Below are positions 6,318-10,788 of a stretch of 10,788 nt of DNA, one piece after another; positions within the stretch are counted from its first letter, which is position 1; each line of letters begins with the position of its first letter. The stretch is from NCBI GenBank assembly GCA_027056615.1, contig JALUKJ010000198.1, positions 1 to 10,788 on the forward strand, read 5' to 3'. The translations under genes were made by a program, and so were the position numbers. Origin of the DNA: Campylobacteraceae bacterium. Its GTDB lineage: Bacteria; Campylobacterota; Campylobacteria; Campylobacterales; Sulfurovaceae. The notes beneath the pieces were generated by a model. It was not told where the DNA came from. It saw nothing but the letters and a program-made list of their open reading frames with translations, and ran no database searches.

Positions 6318-7403
6318 TTATCTATTTTTGAGATTTTGGCATAATCTTAGAAGTTGTTTTTTAGAACTACCAAGACGAGGAATAATTCGTAAAATAGGTT
6401 TAGAAACTGTAGGCTGACGAATAGCACCAACTAAAATTTTTTTCTCTATTAACTCTTTTTGTTTCATGATAGTAGCCTTATTTGAGGGCATTTCTAATGG
6501 TAAAATAAGTGACTTTATCTCTATATTTAACTCTTTTTGAATAATATTTTGACGTTTTTTAATACGTTTAGCATACTTTTTACTATTTTTTGACACATGT
6601 TCAATATTTACAAGTGCTAAAGCTGTATCTATTACTGAAGGAGCTGTAGAGTAGATAATAGGTTTTCCTCGATTGACCAAAAAAGATAGTATATGAGAAG
6701 AAGCTAAAATATAAGCTCCATAACTTCCATAAGCTTTTCCTAGTGTTCCCATTTTAATATGTCTCTCATGAGGAGTAATATTATAATATTCAAAAATTCC
6801 TAAAAGGTGTTCACCAATAACTCCAGAAGAGTGAGCTTCATCAACTATCATCAATGCCTCATGTTCATCAGCAATCTCAAATATCTTTTGTTTGCACAAG
6901 CCACCATTCATAGAGTAGACCCCCTCTACAGCAATAATCTTTCGACCACCACTAAAACTATTAAGCTTTTCTCCCAAATCATTAGGGTCATTATGCCGAA
7001 ACTTTATTACTCTATCTCCCAAAAGTCCTGTAGCCATCATTCCACTAGCATGATACTCCTCATCTATAAAGAGCATATCTTTTTTACGAACAAGTGACTC
7101 AATTAAAGCTATATTGGCTAAAAATCCAGAGCCTACAATCATCCCTTCTTTAAATCCATTTAACCCTGCTAAGGTCTCTTCAAAGCGTTTATGAATAGGG
7201 TGATAACCATTAACTAACATACTTGCTTTGGGTGCGTGAGTACTATATTTATTAACAAGTTTTAAGGCTTTTTTTAGCTGTTTTTTGGAGTTAGCTAATC
7301 CTAAGTAGTCATTAGAGGCAAAGTCTATTAAATTTTCATTCCAAACTCTTCGTTCTCTAAATCGATTTGCTTTTTTTAGGGCGTTTAGTTCTTTTTTGTA
7401 CAT
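6318..7403 (-). CDS. bioF: 8-amino-7-oxononanoate synthase (KAPA synthase), biotin pathway
   Basis: A 361-residue member of the PLP-dependent alpha-oxoamine synthase family. BioF condenses pimeloyl-thioester with L-alanine to give 8-amino-7-oxononanoate, an early step of biotin synthesis. Motifs in order: S-N-D-Y-L-G (30-35); G-S-G-F-L-A-N (91-97); His118 in the E-E-Y-H-A-S segment, expected to stack on PLP; D188-E-A-H191, which contacts the PLP ring; and the Schiff-base lysine Lys223 in T-L-G-K-A-Y-G. The protein is shorter than E. coli BioF, mainly at the N-terminus. The normal end-of-protein R-x-x-L-x-x-x-H-T motif is replaced by R-I-I-P-R-L. Close paralogues (Kbl, serine palmitoyltransferase) are less likely given the length and lack of a long N-terminal arm. 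It heads a minus-strand pair with PBP1A and is transcribed divergently from dksA. Confidence 0.88.
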   Translation of the reverse strand: MYKKELNALKKANRFRERRVWNENLIDFASNDYLGLANSKKQLKKALKLVNKYSTHAPKASMLVNGYHPIHKRFEETLAGLNGFKEGMIVGSGFLANIALIESLVRKKDMLFIDEEYHASGMMATGLLGDRVIKFRHNDPNDLGEKLNSFSGGRKIIAVEGVYSMNGGLCKQKIFEIADEHEALMIVDEAHSSGVIGEHLLGIFEYYNITPHERHIKMGTLGKAYGSYGAYILASSHILSFLVNRGKPIIYSTAPSVIDTALALVNIEHVSKNSKKYAKRIKKRQNIIQKELNIEIKSLILPLEMPSNKATIMKQKELIEKKILVGAIRQPTVSKPILRIIPRLGSSKKQLLRLCQNLKNR

Positions 7404-7436
7404 TTTTATCTCTTAGCTTTTTCTAATTTTAACTAA

Positions 7437-7442
7437 ATTAAA
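7437..7442 (-). promoter_or_regulatory. possible -10 element of the bioF-PBP1A operon
   Basis: On the minus strand, TTTAAT (7442 to 7437) follows a run of eight Ts and a G, similar to the T-rich extended -10 promoters of Campylobacterota. It would give a leader of about 26 bases before the ATG at 7403. One mismatch to TATAAT makes this tentative. Confidence 0.35.
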
Positions 7443-7509
7443 CAAAAAAAATAGATTTAATCACTTCTAAATTAAGAAAATATGGGCTTTAACTATATTC
7501 AACAGTTTT

Positions 7510-7536
7510 TTTTAAGAATTTAACTTTTTCTTAAAA
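7510..7536. repeat. AT-rich inverted repeat in the bioF/dksA divergent spacer
   Basis: TTTTAAGAA (7510-7518) and TTCTTAAAA (7528-7536) are perfect nine-base arms around a nine-base loop, about midway between bioF and dksA. It contains one G-C pair, so it is a weak RNA hairpin; an operator for one or both promoters is an alternative. The rest of the 212-bp spacer shows no gene. Confidence 0.4.
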
Positions 7537-7575
7537 TTATTTCAAAATAATCACATTTTTGCCCCATTTACTTAA

Positions 7576-7581
7576 TATAAT
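7576..7581 (+). promoter_or_regulatory. probable -10 element of the dksA-family gene
   Basis: TATAAT sits 35 bases before the ATG. The Shine-Dalgarno AAGGA at 7604-7608 confirms the start at 7616. The region is very AT-rich, so neighbouring TATA-like hexamers are alternatives. Confidence 0.45.
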
Positions 7582-7615
7582 ATAAATATATAAAATTAAT
7601 AATAAGGAATAAAGT

Positions 7616-8011
7616 ATGACAGTAGCATTAAATAACAACTATTACAATCAAAATAACGAAGAACAATTAACTCAAGAGGAATTAAACTTTTTTAAAGAGG
7701 AGCTAGAGAAACAGAAAAATAAGATTCAAACAAATTTAGATAAAAAACTAAAAGAGTTAAATAATCACGATGAAGCAAAAGATGAAGCTGACCATGCTTC
7801 TATAGCTATAGAAAATCTAACCAACAACACCATTTTAAGAGAGCAACAAAAAACATTAAATCAAATTAAAAGAAGCCTTAACAAAATAGCCTTAGGAACA
7901 TATGGTATTTGCACTATGTGCGAAGAGAAAATTAATATAGAGAGACTTAAAATTCAGATGTTTTCTGAGCATTGTGTATCTTGTCGAAATGAGCTTGATA
8001 AGCAGAGATAG
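7616..8011 (+). CDS. dksA: DksA/TraR-family C4 zinc-finger transcription factor
   Basis: A 131-residue protein of the family that enters the secondary channel of RNA polymerase and, with ppGpp, adjusts stable-RNA and biosynthetic promoters. Residues 18-50 and 65-92 form the two arms of a coiled coil. The turn carries D56-E-A-D59-H-A61, the D-x-x-D-x-A tip motif needed for DksA action. The C-terminal globular part has a four-cysteine zinc site, C99-x-x-C102 and C120-x-x-C123, with the typical G-T-Y-G-I-C and I-x-x-x-R-L segments between. Both acidic tip residues and all four cysteines are present, so it should be active. The first 18 residues, rich in Asn and Gln, are an extension compared with the family core. 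It appears monocistronic, divergent from bioF. Orthology to E. coli DksA is likely but not proved by sequence alone. Confidence 0.88.
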   Translation: MTVALNNNYYNQNNEEQLTQEELNFFKEELEKQKNKIQTNLDKKLKELNNHDEAKDEADHASIAIENLTNNTILREQQKTLNQIKRSLNKIALGTYGICTMCEEKINIERLKIQMFSEHCVSCRNELDKQR

Positions 8012-8130
8012 GTTAATGGAATTGTAATAAAAAAATAATTAGAAATTTTTAAATATATTTCACGATTGTTACCAATTTTAATTATATAATTTTGAATTAA
8101 GTTTAAAAAAAGAATATAACTTAGTAAAAA

Positions 8131-8136
8131 AAGGAT
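8131..8136 (+). promoter_or_regulatory. ribosome binding site that selects the TTG start of the PAS gene
   Basis: AAGGAT lies five bases before the TTG at 8142. The next in-frame ATG is at about residue 62, inside the PAS core, so TTG must be the start. Upstream, TATAAT (8085-8090) and TATAAC (8115-8120) are candidate -10 elements. Confidence 0.65.
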
Positions 8137-8141
8137 AGAAA

Positions 8142-8711
8142 TTGCAAACATATAGACCTATACCTATTGATAAAGAGATAAAAGTTAGTTCAAAAAATTT
8201 CCTTGTTAGTAAAACAGATGAAAAAGGAAAGATTCTTTATGCTAATGATACTTTCTGTGATGTGACAGGGTATGAAGAGATTGAACTAGTTGGTAAAGCA
8301 CACAATATATTACGACATCCTGATATGCCAGCAGTAATATTCTATTTGATGTGGAATCAGATTCAAAATGGTAAAAATATTAGAGCATTAATTAAAAATC
8401 TTGCTCGTTCAGGTGAATATTATTGGGTTAGTACGGATTTTGAAATAAAATATGAAGGTTCTACTAAAACATATATAGCATTTAGAAGAGCTGTTTCTAA
8501 GCAGACCATTCGTACTATTGAACCCCTTTATGCACATTTGTTAAAAATTGAAAAGATACATGGTATAGAAGCTTCATTGGTCTATTTACAAGGCTATTTA
8601 GAGGAGAAACATCTTACTTTTGATGAGTATATGGATTCTCTTTTAAAACCTAAAGGTATTATGGCAATTATTTTTAATAAAGTGAAAAGTAGCTTTGCTA
8701 ATGCAGCTTAG
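8142..8711 (+). CDS. stand-alone PAS-domain redox/energy sensor (Aer/CetB-like)
   Basis: A 189-residue cytoplasmic protein with no membrane segment. A single PAS domain spans about residues 18-118. Its core G-K-A-H-N-I-L-R-H-P-D-M-P (51-63), followed by the M-W at 70-71, is the Aer signature. Residues R58, H59, D61 and W71 line up one position later than E. coli Aer residues (57, 58, 60, 70) reported as important for FAD binding, so a flavin-based redox sensor is likely. There is no HAMP or methyl-accepting domain. In Campylobacter, such single-PAS proteins (CetB) work with a separate membrane transducer (CetA) in energy taxis; no partner lies in this window. The tail (120-189) is helical and its role is not clear. 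Translation begins at TTG, supported by AAGGAT. The gene ends four bases before the convergent maf gene. Confidence 0.88.
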   Translation: MQTYRPIPIDKEIKVSSKNFLVSKTDEKGKILYANDTFCDVTGYEEIELVGKAHNILRHPDMPAVIFYLMWNQIQNGKNIRALIKNLARSGEYYWVSTDFEIKYEGSTKTYIAFRRAVSKQTIRTIEPLYAHLLKIEKIHGIEASLVYLQGYLEEKHLTFDEYMDSLLKPKGIMAIIFNKVKSSFANAA

Positions 8712-8715
8712 GTTA

Positions 8716-9261
8716 TTAAATCCATGCCAAAAGTCTCTCAACATTTAATCCCATAGATGTTGATTCATTTCCTTCTACAGATTTAATATATTTTTTACAA
8801 AAACCTTCAACCATACAACCTCCTGCTTTTCCATTCCAAAGGTTACTTTGTAGATAGGCTTCTAATTCATTGGTATTAAACTTAAAAAAGTTATAGTGAG
8901 TAGCAGAGACATCGCTAAAGTAAAATTTTTTAGTTTTATAGTGCATGGCTGAAATAATTGCCATGCTAGAGCCACTTTGTAGTTCTAAGATACGTTTTGC
9001 GTCATCAATACTTTTTGGTTTACGTAATAGTTCGCCATTTGCTGATAAAATTACTGAGTCGGCTGTGAGTAGGGGAGTGTTTAATCCAAACTCTTTAATG
9101 GCAGATTCAAGCTTTCCTTTACTTGCAATGTAGGCAAAATCTTTAGCATTTTTAGTTTCAATTAACTCTTCATTGTATTGTGGAGCTTTTTGTATGAAAT
9201 TTATATTAAATTTGTTAAGAAGCAAAGCTCTACTTTGAGAATTTGAAGCTAGGTGTATCAT
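8716..9261 (-). CDS. maf: Maf-family nucleotide pyrophosphatase
   Basis: A 181-residue cytoplasmic protein of the Maf/HAM1-like fold. Maf enzymes hydrolyse nucleoside triphosphates, often dTTP, UTP or modified nucleotides, to monophosphates and may protect against misincorporation. Motifs: L-A-S-N-S-Q-S-R (4-11) at the N-terminus in place of the usual SPRR; T-A-D68-S-V with the catalytic-site aspartate; R-K-P (80-82); and G-K-A-G (144-147) followed by E-G (152-153), where many Maf proteins have Q-G. The length is normal. The start ATG overlaps the stop of the DUF309 gene (ATGA), which argues for translational coupling. The substrate subclass (dTTP/UTP versus m7GTP) cannot be decided. The SPRR change and Q-to-E variant may be lineage features rather than damage. 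Confidence 0.88.
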   Translation of the reverse strand: MIHLASNSQSRALLLNKFNINFIQKAPQYNEELIETKNAKDFAYIASKGKLESAIKEFGLNTPLLTADSVILSANGELLRKPKSIDDAKRILELQSGSSMAIISAMHYKTKKFYFSDVSATHYNFFKFNTNELEAYLQSNLWNGKAGGCMVEGFCKKYIKSVEGNESTSMGLNVERLLAWI

Positions 9262-9611
9262 AAAAAGTCCTCTATTTTATATAACTCTTTTAAAGATTCT
9301 ATTTTATTACAACATTCTTGAAACTCTTTAAAATACTTTATCTCTTCTCTACATAGATGTTTATGGCGTTCATAAGATTTTAAGACCTGTAAAGCTTTTC
9401 TTCTCGAATCTTCTCTACTTCGTTTAAGATGTTCAAAACAGATTGCTCCATTGATTAACCCTTTTACTAAATTTTTAAGTGGATGGTTATTCTTTCTAAG
9501 TGGATGCCATGCCTCTTCAAGTACTTCATGTGCTTCAAAATACTTATCACTATCGAGTAGTTTTATATAAGATAATAGTGCTGATTTTAAATCATGATTT
9601 TCTATTAACAT
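9258..9611 (-). CDS. DUF309 family protein
   Basis: A 117-residue helical protein with the family hallmark Y-F-E-A-H-E-V-L-E-E-A-W (35-46), followed by a second helix with K-G-L-I-N-G-A-I-C-F-E-H-L (65-77). The conserved Glu and His residues, arranged in antiparallel helices, suggest a metal- or ligand-binding pocket, but no biochemical function of DUF309 is known to me. The ATG at 9611 is supported by AAAGGAG on the minus strand, and a TATAAT lies 23 bases further up. The gene overlaps maf by four bases, so the two form an operon; the pairing might hint at nucleotide metabolism, but this is weak inference. The C-terminal third is rich in Lys, Glu and aromatic residues. Confidence 0.85.
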   Translation of the reverse strand: MLIENHDLKSALLSYIKLLDSDKYFEAHEVLEEAWHPLRKNNHPLKNLVKGLINGAICFEHLKRSREDSRRKALQVLKSYERHKHLCREEIKYFKEFQECCNKIESLKELYKIEDFL

Positions 9612-9633
9612 TTAACTCCTTTTAAGCTATGTA

Positions 9634-9639
9634 ATTATA
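9634..9639 (-). promoter_or_regulatory. probable -10 element of the DUF309-maf operon
   Basis: On the minus strand, this is a perfect TATAAT (9639 to 9634), placing the start of transcription near 9627 with a leader of about 16 bases that still includes the AAAGGAG site. Confidence 0.5.
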
Positions 9640-9664
9640 TAGAAAACTTCTTCAATCAATAAAA

Positions 9665-9840
9665 TTCATGAACACAATTTAATATTTTGACTGATAATAT
9701 GCTAATTTTACACATGATAAGTTTCATATATGAATAATAACCTTTTTATCTTGTTTATCATTAGTACTTAACCGTTTTTTTTATATTATATTCACCGTAT
9801 AGTTCAGATTATTGGTAGTGATAAGCTGAATTTATGATAA
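9665..9840. promoter_or_regulatory. control region ahead of the Fe-S/NrfD operon: palindromes and repeated TGATAA boxes
   Basis: No gene is seen in the 250-bp spacer. It holds TTCATGAA (9665-9672) and TTCATATATGAA (9723-9734), both perfect palindromes. TGATAA occurs at 9692, 9715, 9819 and 9835, with its complement at 9755. An imperfect inverted repeat lies at 9803-9830 (TTCAG ... CTGAA, one mismatch inside). TATATT (9783-9788) and TATAGT (9798-9803) are possible -10 elements. The AGGAGG at 9852-9857 is the Shine-Dalgarno of the Fe-S gene. A regulator binding here is inference. Confidence 0.4.
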
Positions 9841-9861
9841 TTATAACATTGAGGAGGAAAC

Positions 9862-10632
9862 ATGAAATTAGGTTTTTTAGTCGACCTTAACCTTTGCATG
9901 GGTTGTAAAGCCTGTGAGATCGCCTGTAAAGTTGAAAATGAAGTGCCATTAAGTTCTTGGCGTTTACGTGTAAAATACATAGATATAGGGTCATTCCCAA
10001 ATACGACGCGTGAGTTTACACCGTTAAGATGTAATCACTGTGAGAGTGCTCCATGTGAGCGAATCTGTCCTGTGTCGGCACTTCATTACCTAGAGAATGG
10101 AATTGTGAATATTGACAATTCACGATGTATTGGTTGTGCAGGTTGTATGATGGCTTGTCCTTATGGTGCTATCTACATGGATCCAGAGACAAATACAGCC
10201 GATAAGTGTACCTATTGTGCACATAGAATTGAGACAGGGTTGATGCCAGCATGTGTGGTTGCTTGTCCTGTTGAGGCAAATATTTTTGGTGATATTGAAG
10301 ATGAGACTTCTCAGATTTCAAGATACATCATGGAATATCAAAGTTTTGGTGGTGGTGTTCAAGTTCGTAAACCTGAAAAAAATACTAACCCTAAACACTT
10401 CTATGTAGGTGGTGGAAATGCCTCACTTAATCCTCTTGCTCAAGAGAGAATTGAAGGGTATGGACTCTTTAATAATATTACACATCTTAAAACGATTGGT
10501 GACCCTCACGAATCACTTTTAGATAGATTTTTAACCCCAATTTTCGGTGGTCATCACGACCATGATAAAAACCAAGGATTTATAGATATGCCAAATAGTG
10601 GTAAACATGAATCATCAGAAGGAGGTCACTAA
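9862..10632 (+). CDS. four-cluster ferredoxin-type subunit of a PsrB/PhsB/TtrB-like molybdopterin reductase
   Basis: A 256-residue iron-sulfur subunit that would carry electrons between a membrane quinone-reactive subunit and a molybdopterin catalytic subunit. Sixteen cysteines form four [4Fe-4S] sites: C12, 15, 18, 22; C57, 60, 65, 69; C89, 92, 95, 99; and C116, 119, 131, 135. The C-x2-C-x11-C-x3-C spacing of the last group is that of PsrB/DmsB/NrfC. There is no signal peptide, as expected for a subunit exported together with a Tat substrate. After the cluster domain come about 95 extra residues with N-P-K-H-F-Y (176-181) and a His-rich tail (230-256, ten-residue G-G-H-H-D-H-D-type run). No catalytic subunit gene lies upstream; the next gene is NrfD-like. 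Polysulfide, thiosulfate or tetrathionate are possible substrates; sequence does not decide. Confidence 0.88.
   Translation: MKLGFLVDLNLCMGCKACEIACKVENEVPLSSWRLRVKYIDIGSFPNTTREFTPLRCNHCESAPCERICPVSALHYLENGIVNIDNSRCIGCAGCMMACPYGAIYMDPETNTADKCTYCAHRIETGLMPACVVACPVEANIFGDIEDETSQISRYIMEYQSFGGGVQVRKPEKNTNPKHFYVGGGNASLNPLAQERIEGYGLFNNITHLKTIGDPHESLLDRFLTPIFGGHHDHDKNQGFIDMPNSGKHESSEGGH
10618..10626 (+). promoter_or_regulatory. strong ribosome binding site of the NrfD-like gene
   Basis: GAAGGAGGT, inside the last codons of the Fe-S gene, lies five bases before the ATG at 10632. Together with the TAATG stop/start overlap it fixes the start of the next gene and implies coupled translation. Confidence 0.75.
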
Positions 10633-10788
10633 TGGATCACGCTACTACAATAGAAGCTACGAAAGCTATTGTTACTCTTGATGTTCCTCTTCCAGGAATT
10701 ATTTGGGGTTGGATGATTACCCTTAACATGTGGGCAAAAAGTATTGGTACTGGTGTTATTATTGTCGGTGCTTACTTGCTCTACAGAC
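10632..10788 (+). CDS. NrfD/PsrC-type membrane subunit, N-terminal part (runs off the window)
   Basis: Only the first 52 residues are present, open to the right edge. After a short polar start come I-I-W-G-W-M-I-T-L-N-M-W (about 23-34) and a first membrane helix rich in Gly and Ile (37-50), which resembles the beginning of NrfD/PsrC quinone-interacting integral membrane proteins. Such proteins anchor PsrAB-like complexes and exchange electrons with the menaquinone pool. The ATG overlaps the upstream stop by one base and has a very good Shine-Dalgarno, so it is co-translated with the Fe-S subunit. Family assignment rests mostly on the neighbour and the first helix; the conserved later helices are not visible. 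Confidence 0.75.
   Translation, partial: MDHATTIEATKAIVTLDVPLPGIIWGWMITLNMWAKSIGTGVIIVGAYLLYR

Noticed and set aside
6232..7097. Plus-strand open frames (6232-6417, 6807-7097) across PBP1A/bioF
   Set aside because: Antisense to conserved coding sequence, no family motif.
7954..8151. Hydrophobic 65-residue open frame on the minus strand across the dksA/PAS spacer
   Set aside because: It runs antisense through the conserved zinc-finger codons of dksA, and its hydrophobic look comes from AT-rich intergenic DNA; the only Shine-Dalgarno-like sequence (AGGT) is weak.
8945..9133. 62-residue plus-strand open frame inside maf
   Set aside because: Antisense to the catalytic region of maf; shadow.
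9811..9830. Possible sigma-54 promoter (GG at 9814-9815, GC at 9825-9826) ahead of the Fe-S gene
   Set aside because: Spacing is nine rather than ten bases between GG and GC, and the flanking consensus (TGGCAC, TTGC) is poor.
1..10788. Search for CRISPR repeats, insertion-sequence ends, tRNA or rRNA genes
   Set aside because: No regular spaced repeats, transposase motifs, or cloverleaf/rRNA-like segments were recognised by eye.

Overview
The window looks like a housekeeping stretch from the chromosome of a Campylobacterota (epsilonproteobacterial) species. The DNA is AT-rich with short spacers. The genes recognised by motif are a monohaem cytochrome c553, a DksA-type C4 zinc-finger protein, a stand-alone Aer/CetB-type PAS protein, a bioF-PBP1A pair and a PsrB/NrfD-type sulfur or anaerobic reductase module. 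This set suggests a sulfur-metabolising member such as a Sulfurimonas- or Sulfurovum-like organism. Genus is inference; I could not search databases. No rRNA, tRNA, CRISPR array, insertion sequence or phage gene was seen.

Layout. The left edge holds the C-terminal part of an AsmA/YhdP-like envelope protein (+), then a small periplasmic cytochrome c (+) followed by a hairpin terminator. A good extended -10 promoter drives an aldehyde dehydrogenase (+), closely followed by a DUF523 protein (+) with the cysteine pattern of Fe-S desulfidases. A 66-residue hypothetical gene (-) overlaps the 3' end of DUF523 tail to tail. It shares a 39-bp divergent promoter region with the peroxiredoxin gene bcp (+). 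A symmetric hairpin separates bcp from the convergent PBP1A gene (-). PBP1A lies 42 bp downstream of bioF (-), probably in one operon.

A 212-bp AT-rich divergent spacer separates bioF from a dksA-family gene (+), followed by a PAS sensor gene (+) with a TTG start. Convergent to that is a DUF309-maf pair (-), joined by an ATGA overlap. A 250-bp divergent intergenic region, rich in TGATAA hexamers and palindromes, then precedes the four-cluster Fe-S subunit of a molybdopterin-type reductase (+). A NrfD/PsrC-type membrane subunit (+) starts by TAATG overlap and runs off the right edge.

Together the genes cover envelope building (AsmA-like, PBP1A), redox and electron transfer (cytochrome c, Bcp, PsrB/NrfD), biotin synthesis, and regulation or sensing (DksA, PAS). 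I see no clear new multi-gene defence or mobile system. The points most worth a second look are the control region ahead of the Fe-S/NrfD operon, that operon's subunit order (no catalytic subunit upstream), the TudS-like DUF523 protein, and the small unnamed convergent gene.
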